This document shows, one piece after another, positions 1 through 7,565 of a stretch of 44,189 nt of DNA. The notes under the pieces were generated by a model. That model was given only the letters and a program-made list of their open reading frames with translations. It was not told the DNA's origin and ran no database searches. The position numbers and the translations under genes are program-made. Origin of the DNA: JBBRWV01 sp038248985 (lineage in GTDB: Bacteria > Planctomycetota > Phycisphaerae > WQYP01); assembly GCA_038248985.1 (NCBI GenBank), contig JBBRWV010000011.1, forward strand, positions 1-44,189, read 5' to 3'. Positions within the stretch are counted from its first letter, which is position 1. Each line of letters starts with the position of its first letter.

Positions 1-844
1 CAAACTCCTCGCCCTCTCCAACGGCGTCCGCGAACTCTGGGTCCACTGCCCCGTCGACCTCGGCACCAACTGGCATATCAAAAAAGTCCTCAACCAGCCC
101 TCCTACGATATCCCCGCCAACCTCTACTTCTACGCCTGCGGCAAAGAAGAACTCCGCACCAAACTCGCCACCACCGCCATCCAACGCTCCGCCGATCGAC
201 CCGCCCGCTCCATCCTCGTCGGCCGCCTCAAATACGCCGGCAACTGGGATCCCGAATTCGGCGCCTGGGACCGCTTCTCCCGCTACGCCCAATCCAAATT
301 CCACACCCAGCTCGACACCGTCGCACTCTCCATCAATGACCTCTCCATCGACCAGGCCCGCATCCTCTGGATGACCGGCACCGACAAATTCGAGTTCGAC
401 AAAAAACAAATCGCCCGCCTCCGCGCCTTCCTCGACGCCGGCGGCATCCTCTCCGCCGACGCCGCCGGCGGCAGCAAACCCTTCGCCGACAGCTTCCTCG
501 CACTCGTCAAATCCCTCGCCCCCGATGAAAAATTCTCCCGCCTCGATCCCCGCCATTCCCTCTTCGTCGGCGGCCTCGACGACTCCCGCACCCTCACCAC
601 CGTCAAATTCCGCCCCCTCACCGAAACCATCCTCGGCAAAACCACCACCCCGCAGCTCGACTTCATCCAACTCAAAAACCCCGACGGAAAATCCACACGC
701 CTCGCCATCCTCTTCTCCCCCCTCGACCTCACCTGCGGCCTCGCCGGCGTCCGCGCCTACGGCGTCGATGGCTACTCCATCGAATCCGCCGAATCCCTCA
801 CCCAAAACACCCTCCTCTACCTCCACGCCGCCACCCGCAAATAA
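1..844 (+). CDS. DUF4159-like protein, 5' end missing
   Basis: The reading frame is open from base 2 to the TAA at 842-844, giving about 280 residues, so the start lies left of the window. The visible part resembles the DUF4159 family. It has a segment LYFYACGKEELRTKL, an ILVGRLKYAGNWDPEFGAW segment near residues 75-95, and an ILWMTGTDKFEF then LRAFLDAGGIL segment typical of the class I glutamine-amidotransferase-like fold of these proteins. No catalytic function is established for the family. In planctomycetes such proteins are often exported and encoded near MoxR/VWA-type genes, but none is visible here. Codons end mostly in C, as in the other plus-strand core genes, so it belongs to the core genome rather than to the island that follows. 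The family call is from recall of typical motifs, not a search. Confidence 0.65.
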   Translation, partial: KLLALSNGVRELWVHCPVDLGTNWHIKKVLNQPSYDIPANLYFYACGKEELRTKLATTAIQRSADRPARSILVGRLKYAGNWDPEFGAWDRFSRYAQSKFHTQLDTVALSINDLSIDQARILWMTGTDKFEFDKKQIARLRAFLDAGGILSADAAGGSKPFADSFLALVKSLAPDEKFSRLDPRHSLFVGGLDDSRTLTTVKFRPLTETILGKTTTPQLDFIQLKNPDGKSTRLAILFSPLDLTCGLAGVRAYGVDGYSIESAESLTQNTLLYLHAATRK

Positions 845-890
845 TAAAACATGCTCCACACCTCCCGCACATTGCTTCATATTCCCTACA

Positions 891-1082
891 TTATTGCTTC
901 TTGCCTCCCCCCTCGGACCGCTTTACCCGACTGGACAACGCCTTCTCCAGGCAGGCCAGGGGATCGGGCGGCATGTACAGGATGCCGGTCTTCGTTACCG
1001 GCTCGACGAGGATGTGATCGATGGAGACGCTCGCGCCCTTTATGTTGTTGCCGGGGCGATCCGCGCCCCGCGCAGGGGACAT
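891..1082 (-). CDS. Small ORF, no recognised family
   Basis: This 63-codon ORF starts at an ATG with an AGG six bases upstream and is preceded in frame by a stop, so it is at least translatable as drawn. The central part (VSIDHILVEPVTKTGILY) reads like real protein and the end is basic and Gly-rich. I do not recognise it. It diverges from the ORF at 1128, and the 45-bp gap holds a perfect palindrome. Base composition is balanced here, unlike the C-rich surroundings, so it is probably acquired or decaying DNA. It could equally be noncoding. Confidence 0.2.
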   Translation of the reverse strand: MSPARGADRPGNNIKGASVSIDHILVEPVTKTGILYMPPDPLACLEKALSSRVKRSEGGGKKQ

Positions 1083-1102
1083 TTGTTACCTACCCGGCAG
1101 AC

Positions 1103-1127
1103 AGCGGAACTCTCGGAGAGTTCCGCT
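1103..1127. repeat. Perfect 25-bp palindrome
   Basis: AGCGGAACTCTC, one G, then GAGAGTTCCGCT: two 12-base arms that are exact reverse complements. It lies between two divergent small ORFs, and its right arm contains the GGAGAG that could serve as ribosome binding site for the ORF at 1128. It could be a transcription hairpin, an operator, or a mobile palindromic (REP-like) element. Confidence 0.6.
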
Positions 1128-1442
1128 ATGAATCAATTACCCGGCGGCGAGCGAAACGGTCGGAAGAATCCCCGGTTTTCTGCACCGGTAGAACATGGCC
1201 GCGCCTGGACCTTGCACGCCGACATCGCGGAAACGATAATCCGACCATTCGGTCGGGCTTTTCAGCTCGGCATCGTGCTGACCGGCCAGACGCAGGCCAG
1301 CGAACTGGAAATGCGTGTCGCACTCGTCAACCTCACCGCCGGGCCGGAAACGCGCTACTACGTCGCCCAGTTCCTCGAGGGGTATGCGGTTGTCGCCGAA
1401 ATCTCCGACGTGCTCCTCATGACGGTGCCGGGGAAGGCGTGA
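1128..1442 (+). CDS. Small ORF, no recognised family
   Basis: 104 residues from an ATG with GGAGAG seven bases upstream, inside the palindrome. The second half (ELEMRVALVNL, ETRYYVAQFLEGYAVVAEI) is far more protein-like than any of the antisense readings, which is why this strand is chosen. No domain is recognised, and no signal peptide or membrane helix is visible. The same frame stays open upstream to about 525, but only because it runs antisense to codon structure in the previous gene. Base composition differs from the core genes, suggesting transferred DNA. Confidence 0.35.
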   Translation: MNQLPGGERNGRKNPRFSAPVEHGRAWTLHADIAETIIRPFGRAFQLGIVLTGQTQASELEMRVALVNLTAGPETRYYVAQFLEGYAVVAEISDVLLMTVPGKA

Positions 1443-1515
1443 GACGAATAAACAGCGTTGGCCATGATCTCGCGAATCGAATCCTGACGCGTTTTCTTTT
1501 ACAAGGAACCTGAGA

Positions 1516-1946
1516 ATGAGCACTGCTTCAAGCGAAATAGTTGATTCAATCAGGGTCGGCAAACGATATGTGGACGCTTATCGTGTTGCCCGTGCCCTAG
1601 TCACGATGGGGTTCGTGCTAAAGATTATTGCGATCCTTGCCGGCGCAGGTGTTGGTCTCATCGGATTGCTATTCATGCTCTTGGGCTTGGCTACGATGAC
1701 GCGATCGGACTTTGGATTGCTGGTCGTAGCCCCGGGATGTTGGCGGTCGCCTTCGCGCTTGTGTTGGGATTGATGGGCTTTATCTTGGGTATGCTCATTT
1801 CGGCGCAGGGGCAGATACTTATGGCCTCTCTGGATGGCTCGGTGAACACGTCGCCGTTCCTTTCAGAAGCGGGCAAGGCAAAGGTGATGGGTCTAGAGAC
1901 TGATAGTACCCAACCGATCACTCCACTCGTCTCTGGAGTTACATGA
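1516..1946 (+). pseudogene. Two-helix membrane protein, frameshifted
   Basis: The first part starts at ATG 1516 and has a membrane helix around GVGLIGLLFMLLGL. The natural continuation lies in another frame: from about 1683 frame 3 reads GYDDAIGLW, then a second helix MLAVAFALVLGLMGFILGM and a tail SAQGQILMASLDGSV and NTSPFLSEAGKAKVM, ending at 1946. The tail pattern (GQIL, LD, VN, SPFL, KAKVM) recalls a small family of uncharacterised bacterial membrane proteins. The join is near 1680-1690. Either the gene is broken or one base is wrong in the sequence. No function is known. It opens the compositionally distinct island that runs to about 3100. Confidence 0.5.
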
Positions 1947-2101
1947 GTGACGCGATCCTCGGTGCCACCCAGTACCTCACCGGGTGCCACATGTCGCGCG
2001 CTGACCCAAGCCGGAGTGACGCCGGGCCACAACGGCCGGTTACCTGGCGGCGTTCGCCAGCCAAAGTTCTGCTGGGTACTTTGATCTTATCAGGAGCACA
2101 C

Positions 2102-2710
2102 ATGACATACGTTCGATATCTTTCCGCCAGTATGATGATAGGGTTGGTGCTTGGGTGTTCGATGCTTGTCCTTGTCGGATGCGACAAACCTGGAGATGAT
2201 GGACAACCTGCACAATCAAAACGCAAAGGCGACCTCACCCGTGAGTTGGCTGCCGAGATTCTGAATGAATACCTCGCAAAGCCTTCCATTTCTGAACTTG
2301 AATTCAAAAAAGGTGGGATCGATCGAGCCTTGTCCGAAGGTGTCCTCGTTAAGGAACTTTGGAATGATGGGGTGTTTCAGCACACCCGTTGTCGTTTCAC
2401 TGACAAAGGACTGAAAATGATCGGGAGTTTCCTTGCGCCCGGTTCGGACAAAATCGAGATGGAGGCCTTTGGGGCCACTGCATTTGGAGATAGTTCGCCA
2501 ATGTTACATCTGAAGTCGCCGATTGGCGAAACCGTGTCAGCAGTAACAGGCATAACGATGGATCCCGTCCCGACCGTAGAGTTTACGACGGCCTATGCGC
2601 TGCCAGCCGAGATGGAACCAATGACGCGATACGTTTTCAGCGGACTTAATACGAGAGCCAAATTCCGGAAATACGATGATGGCTGGCGAGTTTTGAGCGT
2701 TGACAGGTGA
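2102..2710 (+). CDS. Predicted lipoprotein of unknown function
   Basis: 202 residues. The start at ATG 2102 is chosen because AGGAG sits about eight bases upstream and because it yields a lipoprotein signal: MTYVRYL, a hydrophobic stretch, then the lipobox LVGC with the cysteine near residue 23. The same frame is open further upstream but without such a signal. The mature part begins with a polar linker and then a mixed fold with no motif I recognise. It is probably anchored in the cytoplasmic or outer membrane, facing outward. Codon use is not C-biased like the core genes, which fits horizontal transfer. The next ORF follows 15 bases after the stop, so the two may be co-transcribed. Confidence 0.6.
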   Translation: MTYVRYLSASMMIGLVLGCSMLVLVGCDKPGDDGQPAQSKRKGDLTRELAAEILNEYLAKPSISELEFKKGGIDRALSEGVLVKELWNDGVFQHTRCRFTDKGLKMIGSFLAPGSDKIEMEAFGATAFGDSSPMLHLKSPIGETVSAVTGITMDPVPTVEFTTAYALPAEMEPMTRYVFSGLNTRAKFRKYDDGWRVLSVDR

Positions 2711-2725
2711 TGCTGGAGGCATGCT

Positions 2726-3163
2726 ATGAGTGAACACGGGAAGTTTTTGATCCGCGTTGTGGACAATGATGGCGATGGGGTTGAAGACGCGAAAGTGTCT
2801 TACCAGTGTGGACGCCTATCGGGCGTAGGCACAGAATATACAGACAGTGATGGGTGGGCGGAATTTGAGCTCATCGGCGAGACGCTGGGGTCGGGTGTGA
2901 TCCCAATCCATAAAATCTGGGTGAACAGCGAAGAAGTTTCTGACGAAGTCATCTACCCGAAGGATGGAGACACATTTTCATTCACCCGCCCCAAATTCCA
3001 GTTGTCTTCCCGTCGCGCCCGCGCCATGTCACTCCGTTCGCGGAGACTGCGGGGGCCGGGGTCGAGTTGGGTCGAGTTGGGGGGCGAGGATTCCGCGAAC
3101 TTCTTTCTCCGAGGTCAGGCTTTGCGTTTCTTCCCGCTTTTCACTTGCCCCAGTTCGCGCTGA
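2726..3163 (+). CDS. Small beta-rich protein with repeat-derived C-terminus
   Basis: The first 90 or so residues look genuine: KFLIRVVDNDGDGVEDAKV, then YTDSDGWAEFEL, then VNSEEV and KDGDTFSFTRP. This pattern of a carboxypeptidase-regulatory-like or transthyretin-like beta sandwich is common in small accessory proteins. From about residue 90 the reading runs into the degenerate repeat at 2991-3094 and becomes Arg- and Ser-rich with no protein character. The original stop codon was therefore probably lost when the repeat arrived. The annotated end at 3163 also overlaps the tail of an antitoxin gene on the other strand. Function is unknown, and there is no signal peptide. Confidence 0.5.
   Translation: MSEHGKFLIRVVDNDGDGVEDAKVSYQCGRLSGVGTEYTDSDGWAEFELIGETLGSGVIPIHKIWVNSEEVSDEVIYPKDGDTFSFTRPKFQLSSRRARAMSLRSRRLRGPGSSWVELGGEDSANFFLRGQALRFFPLFTCPSSR
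2991..3094. repeat. Degenerate direct repeat, left copy
   Basis: Similar to 3959-4072. Both copies share an AAATT-CC-GTTGTCTTCC opening, a GCGCC stretch, a hairpin CTCCG-TTCG-CGGAG (here 3032-3045), a run of G-rich GAGTTGG units and the closing GCGAGGATTCC. The two copies bracket the antitoxin-toxin-antitoxin genes. Confidence 0.6.
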
Positions 3164-3339
3164 ACCTGCTCCAACGTGTAGCGTGGCGAACCGGCCTGCC
3201 GTTTCTTCGAGGCTTCGATGGCCCGAAAGTCGGCGTCGTCCTCGAGTTGTTCACGCAACGCCTCATAGTCCTTCTCGGGAATGACAATGAAGCGCTCCCG
3301 GCCGTTGCGCACCAACACATCGTATTTCGTTTTCAGCAT
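3115..3339 (-). CDS. Second antitoxin-like protein of the RelE trio
   Basis: 74 residues from the ATG at 3339, which has GAGG about eight bases upstream. A further in-frame ATG at 3351 lacks a better site. The N-terminus (KYDVLV, then RFIVIPEKDYEALRE) matches the beta-strand-then-helix layout of Phd/RelB-type or prevent-host-death-like antitoxins. The tail is charged and Lys-rich, as expected for a disordered toxin-binding or DNA-contacting end. It begins 15 bases after the RelE stop codon, so it is translated last of three genes in one short operon. Having an antitoxin on both sides of the toxin is unusual. It might be the true partner, a spare, or an anti-addiction copy. Confidence 0.6.
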   Translation of the reverse strand: MLKTKYDVLVRNGRERFIVIPEKDYEALREQLEDDADFRAIEASKKRQAGSPRYTLEQVQRELGQVKSGKKRKA

Positions 3340-3354
3340 GATAGGCCTCATCAG

Positions 3355-3603
3355 TTATTCATACGCTTCGGACCGGTGCTTGATCTCGTGGACGACGATG
3401 GTGTCCGATTCCACCTCGAACAAGACGCGCCAGTCACCGACTCGCAACCGGTAGTTCGGGACAAACGCTTTCAAGCGTTTCACGTCCCCAGCCAGGTCGT
3501 AACGCATCCGCTCGATCTTTTTTAGAATCCGCCGGGATACGTCCGGTGACATCCGCTTCATCGATGTTTTTGCATCTTCCAGAAAGTATAGGGCGTAATG
3601 CAT
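3355..3603 (-). CDS. RelE/ParE-superfamily toxin
   Basis: 82 residues from the ATG at 3603, with GAGGA six bases upstream; a TTG further up at 3615 is less likely. The sequence has the usual RelE layout. It begins with a YALYFLEDAK strand and helix, followed by an MSPDVSRRILKKIERM helix. Then come DVKRLKAF, the core strands NYRLRVGDWRVLFEV, and the final IVVHEIKHRSEAYE. RelE proteins cleave mRNA on the ribosome; ParE relatives poison gyrase. The basic YRLRVGDWRVLF block and the HEIKHRSE end favour the RelE side. It sits 21 bases after one antitoxin-like gene and 15 bases before another, all on the minus strand. Confidence 0.8.
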   Translation of the reverse strand: MHYALYFLEDAKTSMKRMSPDVSRRILKKIERMRYDLAGDVKRLKAFVPNYRLRVGDWRVLFEVESDTIVVHEIKHRSEAYE

Positions 3604-3624
3604 CCAATTCCTCAAGCCTGGGAA

Positions 3625-3816
3625 TCACCACGCCAGCTTCTTTTTCAACTGGGCCAGCGTAGCGCCGCCGGGCTCTTTCATCCGTCGTCGGCTTTCCGCA
3701 GCATCACCAGCGTCAATTTCGTGCTCGGTGCCGCTCTGGGCAAGCAGTTTCTTGTAGTCTTGTTCACGCAGCACCACCAACCGTTCCTTGCCGATCTTGA
3801 GGGTTTGCAGCGTCAT
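3625..3816 (-). CDS. First antitoxin-like protein of the RelE trio
   Basis: 63 residues from the ATG at 3816. The adjacent ATG at 3819 is equally open, but AAAGGGA lies six to seven bases from the 3816 codon. The frame also runs open far upstream, but that part is repeat sequence. The N-terminus (LQTLKIGKERLVVLREQDYKKL) resembles that of the other antitoxin here in layout, though not closely in sequence. The middle is acidic and the end (GATLAQLKKKLAW) may be the toxin-binding helix. Order and spacing (antitoxin, 21 bases, toxin) are classical, so this is the most likely cognate antitoxin and probable autorepressor of the operon. Confidence 0.6.
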   Translation of the reverse strand: MTLQTLKIGKERLVVLREQDYKKLLAQSGTEHEIDAGDAAESRRRMKEPGGATLAQLKKKLAW

Positions 3817-3888
3817 CATCGTCCCTTTCAAATTCCGCCGCATTTTAGCCGACGTGGCAGCCGATACCAAATGCCGATGGTGTAAATG

Positions 3889-3908
3889 AACGGGAAAAAA
3901 ACCCCGTT
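3889..3908. terminator. Possible short hairpin with A/T-rich flank
   Basis: AACGGG and CCCGTT form a six-base stem around an A-rich loop, followed on the plus strand by TTATT. It lies between the repeat's right copy and the first antitoxin. It is short and could be chance. Confidence 0.2.
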
Positions 3909-3958
3909 TTATTCCCGCACCTTCATCGCTGACCCCGCTTTTCTTACCCCGCCTCCCG

Positions 3959-4072
3959 CAAATTTCCGTTGTCTTCCGGCCGCGCCTGTGTCCTATCGCT
4001 CCGTTCGCGGAGTCTACGTGGGCCGGGGAGGGGGGGGCGAGTTGGGAGGGGGGGCGGGGGGGCGAGGATTCC
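3959..4072. repeat. Degenerate direct repeat, right copy
   Basis: Second copy of the element at 2991-3094, with the same order of blocks: TTCCGTTGTCTTCC, GCGCC, the hairpin CTCCG-TTCG-CGGAG at 3999-4012, a G-rich tract longer than in the left copy, and GCGAGGATTCC at 4062-4072. The UUCG loop would make a very stable RNA hairpin. Confidence 0.6.
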
Positions 4073-4152
4073 AGCACACTGCCCGAGGAGCTGCCAGGCG
4101 ATATCAGCACCGGCACGCCCGCTTCCGCGTCCATCGCCGCCGTGTTATGGCC

Positions 4153-4350
4153 TCAGCCCCCGACCGCAAACTGCATTTCCCTGGTCTTCTCCACCACCTT
4201 GGAGGCGTGCAGAACCTCGAAGCGAACCAGGCCGCCATCGTGGCCGTAGTCGGCGATCACGCCGGGGCGCACTTCCTCGCTTTCCTTGATCCGCTCGTCG
4301 CGCAGGCGGATGGTCAAGGTGTCGGTTTCCGGGTCGTACTGAACCTTCAT
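4153..4350 (-). CDS. DUF2283 protein, likely antitoxin partner
   Basis: 65 residues. The opening MKVQYDPETDTLTIRL, then ESEEVRPGVIADYGHDG, then LVRFEVLHASKVV is the hallmark of the DUF2283 family of small beta-rich proteins. DUF2283 genes commonly sit beside DUF4258 genes and are predicted antitoxins. Here the start codon overlaps the end of the DUF4258 gene by four bases (ATGA), so translation is probably coupled. Assignment as antitoxin is inference from that pairing. Confidence 0.8.
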   Translation of the reverse strand: MKVQYDPETDTLTIRLRDERIKESEEVRPGVIADYGHDGGLVRFEVLHASKVVEKTREMQFAVGG

Positions 4351-4619
4351 GGCAGTAATCCTTTCAGGTAACGTTGGATTTGCGAGGTCTTGTAGACCGT
4401 TACCACGACCATTTCCTGCGGCATGTCCTCCACTACGACCCGCAAGAGCATCTCCTGATCGAGCACCGCATCATGATACCGGCGCATCAAGACTCGCCGC
4501 CCCGGCGGGTCGAGAAGCTCCTGTTCCGGTTCGGCCAAAACAGACTCGACGACCGCGCGGTCGATCTCGCGATCAGTCAGGTTCCGTAGCGCATGCTCAG
4601 TCCAGCGAATCACCTTCAT
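4347..4619 (-). CDS. DUF4258 protein, likely toxin partner
   Basis: 90 residues from ATG 4619. The family pattern is visible: an IRWTEHALRNLTDREI opening (His-Ala then Arg), VVESVLAEPEQEL, an RRVLMRRYHDAV strand pair, a central LLRVVVEDMPQEMVVVTVYKTS strand pair, and a final QIQRYLKG. The fold is predicted to be RelE-like, and the family is usually found as the first gene of a two-gene module with DUF2283. That is the case here, with a four-base overlap. No typical Shine-Dalgarno sits close to the ATG; an AAGGAG occurs 17 bases upstream, but there it lies before a possible -10 box. Activity is unproven for most members. Confidence 0.8.
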   Translation of the reverse strand: MKVIRWTEHALRNLTDREIDRAVVESVLAEPEQELLDPPGRRVLMRRYHDAVLDQEMLLRVVVEDMPQEMVVVTVYKTSQIQRYLKGLLP

Positions 4620-4628
4620 ACGCGGATT

Positions 4629-4634
4629 ATTATA
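4629..4634 (-). promoter_or_regulatory. Possible -10 box of the DUF4258/DUF2283 pair
   Basis: TATAAT on the minus strand, nine bases before the ATG at 4619. If used, the transcript would be almost leaderless. No convincing -35 box is seen. Confidence 0.3.
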
Positions 4635-4639
4635 CGCTC

Positions 4640-5034
4640 CTTATAAGCATTTACGCCACTTCTCGGACCCAGCCCCGCTGCCCGGTGAACAAGAAAGTAG
4701 CCCGCCAATCACGCCACCTCCCGCACCTCGCCCCCACCCCAGGCGAACCGCACCGCCTTCTAACGGGTAAACCCCGCGTCGGCGGTGTCCCACACCAACT
4801 CGAACGCGATGCTGCCTTCCCTGAGCGTGCCCCCCTCCGCCGTCGCCTCCCCCTCTCCTCCACCTCTGCGTCCACTCTCCTCCCCCTTCCCTCCCCTTCC
4901 CCCATTCGATTTTTAATCAACTTATGTATATATCTCTATTTTTACACTATTTCCCCCCGCCAACACTTGAACTTGAACCTTGAAACTTAAAAAATCCCCC
5001 TTTCCCCTCTTCCTGCGATACCCATCCCCCTCCA
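4640..5034. other. Intergenic stretch with a possible gene remnant
   Basis: No convincing intact gene. On the minus strand around 4750-4830 one frame reads GTLREGSIAFELVWDTADAGFT before a stop, which looks like a broken piece of a protein-coding gene (perhaps a phage-tail-like protein, a weak guess). From 4905 to 4990 the DNA becomes AT-rich and holds a TTGAACTTGAACC-type repeat near 4964-4988 that recurs at about 39820-39850. Confidence 0.35.
4964..4988. repeat. TTGAA-type short repeat, copy 1
   Basis: Contains ACTTGAACTTGAACC and then GAACCTTGAAACTT at 4975-4988. Those 14 bases recur exactly at 39837-39850 within a similar tract. Confidence 0.45.
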
Positions 5035-5039
5035 GCCGA

Positions 5040-5050
5040 TATAAGATAAC
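5040..5050 (+). promoter_or_regulatory. Possible -10 region upstream of the GAP1-type gene
   Basis: CCGATATAAGATAAC at 5036-5050 gives a TATAAG (5040-5045) about 65 bases before the ATG at 5109. It shares the CCGATATAA form with 11947-11954. No clear -35 box. Confidence 0.3.
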
Positions 5051-5108
5051 AGTCCCATAACTGACCGCATTACTCTTGGACCTCTGTCCCCCGAACACAC
5101 CGTGCCGT

Positions 5109-7520
5109 ATGAGCCACCAAATCTACTACACCTCCGCCCCCCAAGGCATCAAACGCGGCAGCAGCGGATTCTCCACCGTCGCCGTCTCCGACGCCATCCC
5201 CCGCGCCCTCTGGGACCGCCTCGAAGCACTCTCCGCCTACCGCCACCACGTCTCCTCCGCCGCCGAATCCGCCCGCGCCCACCACAACCCCGTCAGCCTC
5301 GCACACTGGACCCTCGCCATCGCCGGAACCTCCTACCACGTCCTCAGCCGCATCTGCGACTCCGGCGTCGATCACACCCAACGCACCAACGCCTTCGCCC
5401 ACCACCTCGTCATCGAACCTGACGACATGGCCCCCGCCGGTCCCGCCTGGATGCTCGACCAGTCCGGCGTCATGGAATCCGCCTGGAACGGCACCGTCGG
5501 CCCCATCACCAATTCCCGCCCCCTCCCCCGCGCCGATGAGTCCCCCGCCATATGCTCCACCTGGGCCGCCCTCACCGGCGACGCCGGCTGGGGCGGCGCA
5601 CTCGCCGACGCCGCCGCCCGCTCCCCCGCCAAACCCGTCTGCATCCTCTTCTCCGAAGATCAGGATATCCTCCCCCTCATCGCCGAAGCCCTCCGCCTCC
5701 TCCCCCCGCCAAAACGCTGGGACGTCACCTTCAACACCTACTTCACCAGCATGCCCACCAGCGCCCAATGCCAATGGCGCTGCTGCCTCAAAAATACCCC
5801 CGCCGCTGACGTCGCCCTCCGCTACGCCAGTGCCAGCGCCGGCGGCCTCGTCCTCGATCTCACCAACCCCTCCTCCCTCGGCTCTCCCCCTGAAAGCGAA
5901 TACGTCACCATCGCCCGCACCGGCATCGTCAGCGCCGCCACCCGCCTCCGCAACTCCGCCCAACCCTCCCCCATCCGCGCCGTCGCCCGACTGACCGTCC
6001 CCCTGACCACTTCCTCCACAACCCCCACCTCTCCGCCCCCTTCCCCCCTGCTACCCCCCATCCAACCCCCCTTCACCCCCGGCGAGACCCCCTCTTCCCC
6101 CCCCTTTCCCCCCCTCGATCCCCCCCCCAAGACCCCCCTCCGCACCCCCTCCACCCCCTGGGGCGGACGTCGTCTTACCGACCTCATGCACGATGCCGAC
6201 GACCAACTTTCCGCCACCCGCCAAGCCGAGCTCGACGCCGCCAAAAAGCGCCGCACCCAAATCCTCCTCCTCTACGGCGGAGCCCTCATCGCCATTGCCC
6301 TCGGCATGTTTTTCGTCTGGATGGCCTACCGTGCCAGCGTCCCCCCCGACGCCATCCCCGTCTCCAAGAACGCCCTTTCCAACCCCCTCCCTGACTCCCA
6401 ACTGACCGTTACTCCTCCGCCGGAAGTCCCTAACCACACAGCAGTTACGCCACCTGTCAATCCCGACACCCTGCCTCCGATCCCCGATGTATCCACCACG
6501 CAGATCGACTCCGCACTCCCCCCCGTCAACCCCGAAACCGCCCCCAAAATCATCCCCGCCCCCAAGATCATCACCCTCAAAACCGCCCTCGACCGCGTCA
6601 CCTCCGGTGCCGGCATGTCCGATAAAATCCAATCCATCGCCATCCCCGCCACCGATTTCGCCGACGCCAAAGCCCTCTCCGCCCTCCTCCTCCAACTCCC
6701 CGCCAGCCGCAAAGACTACCCCTACAAATACGAATCCCTCAACGGCACCCTCATTATTGAGCCCGCCAACCGTGCCGGCCGCCTCGGTTTTACAATTCGT
6801 TGGAAAGATGCCGGCGACAATAGCGTTGCAGATATTGTGACCATCGCCCTCAACAAAAACCGCACCCACCTCGAATTGACCTGGAAAACCGGCATCGCCG
6901 TCAAACGCCCCGAACTGATGACCCTCACCTACTGGGTCGTCCAAAACTCCGCCCTCATCGCCGAAATGCCCAAAGAATCCGGCGGCCCGCAGCGCATCGA
7001 ATTCAAACCCATCGAACCCAAACCGCTTTCCTTAAAAGATCCCGCTAACAATTTCTCCTTTCCCGCCGAACTCCCCCGCGAAACCACCCTCGTCCCCGGC
7101 CCCCTGCCGGTCGGCTGGATCGCCACCCCCTATACCGACTGGGAAATCAAGGATACCGCCCTCCGCACCCCTGAAAACGCCTCTCCCTCCCTCAAATTCC
7201 GCAAACCTACCACCACCGCCGCCATCGATTCCTTCTTCGTCATGTCCTTCCGCCCCGGCTTCAAATCCGTCGAATGCGACTGGGCCAAACGCCTCGCTAC
7301 CGCCGAAAATGACGTGGCAAGGTACGAAAGCGACCTCCGCGCTATAAAAAACGCCACTGACGGCTCCCTCGAATCCAAACGTCCCGAAACCGAAGCCCTC
7401 GTCGCCGCATACAAATCCGCCGTCGCAGGCTATAAAGAACTCGAAAATCTCGAAATCACCCTCACCCTCCCCGACGGCCTCAAACTGGGCACCCTGATAT
7501 TCAAACGCAACGGCAATTAA
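5109..7520 (+). CDS. GAP1-N2 domain single-pass membrane protein
   Basis: 803 residues from ATG 5109. The frame is open to 5076, but the MSHQIYYTSAPQGIKRG opening is the characteristic start of the GAP1-N2 (GTPase-associated protein 1, type 2 N-terminal) domain. That domain fills roughly residues 1-290 (also GFSTVAVS, CDSGVDHTQRTNAFAHHLV). Residues about 297-350 are an extremely Pro-rich linker. One membrane helix lies near 385-407 (ILLLYGGALIAIALGMFFVW). It is followed by a Pro/Thr-rich tether and a beta-rich C-domain with a coiled stretch near 727-780. By topology the GAP1 domain should be cytoplasmic and the C-domain outside. GAP1 proteins were described in conflict-type or trafficking-like systems with a GTPase partner; no GTPase is visible here. 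The next gene begins 45 bases on and has matching topology. Confidence 0.75.
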   Translation: MSHQIYYTSAPQGIKRGSSGFSTVAVSDAIPRALWDRLEALSAYRHHVSSAAESARAHHNPVSLAHWTLAIAGTSYHVLSRICDSGVDHTQRTNAFAHHLVIEPDDMAPAGPAWMLDQSGVMESAWNGTVGPITNSRPLPRADESPAICSTWAALTGDAGWGGALADAAARSPAKPVCILFSEDQDILPLIAEALRLLPPPKRWDVTFNTYFTSMPTSAQCQWRCCLKNTPAADVALRYASASAGGLVLDLTNPSSLGSPPESEYVTIARTGIVSAATRLRNSAQPSPIRAVARLTVPLTTSSTTPTSPPPSPLLPPIQPPFTPGETPSSPPFPPLDPPPKTPLRTPSTPWGGRRLTDLMHDADDQLSATRQAELDAAKKRRTQILLLYGGALIAIALGMFFVWMAYRASVPPDAIPVSKNALSNPLPDSQLTVTPPPEVPNHTAVTPPVNPDTLPPIPDVSTTQIDSALPPVNPETAPKIIPAPKIITLKTALDRVTSGAGMSDKIQSIAIPATDFADAKALSALLLQLPASRKDYPYKYESLNGTLIIEPANRAGRLGFTIRWKDAGDNSVADIVTIALNKNRTHLELTWKTGIAVKRPELMTLTYWVVQNSALIAEMPKESGGPQRIEFKPIEPKPLSLKDPANNFSFPAELPRETTLVPGPLPVGWIATPYTDWEIKDTALRTPENASPSLKFRKPTTTAAIDSFFVMSFRPGFKSVECDWAKRLATAENDVARYESDLRAIKNATDGSLESKRPETEALVAAYKSAVAGYKELENLEITLTLPDGLKLGTLIFKRNGN

Positions 7521-7565
7521 ATCGTAGAATCTAAAATTTCCCCGCACCCTCACAGGAAGTAACGC

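Noticed and set aside
1137..1562. 141-residue minus-strand ORF
   Set aside because: Antisense to a more protein-like plus-strand ORF and overlapping the start of the frameshifted membrane protein; no ribosome site.
3625..4134. Longer 169-residue version of the first antitoxin
   Set aside because: The upstream part is encoded by the degenerate repeat and has no antitoxin character; ATG 3816 with AAAGGGA is better.
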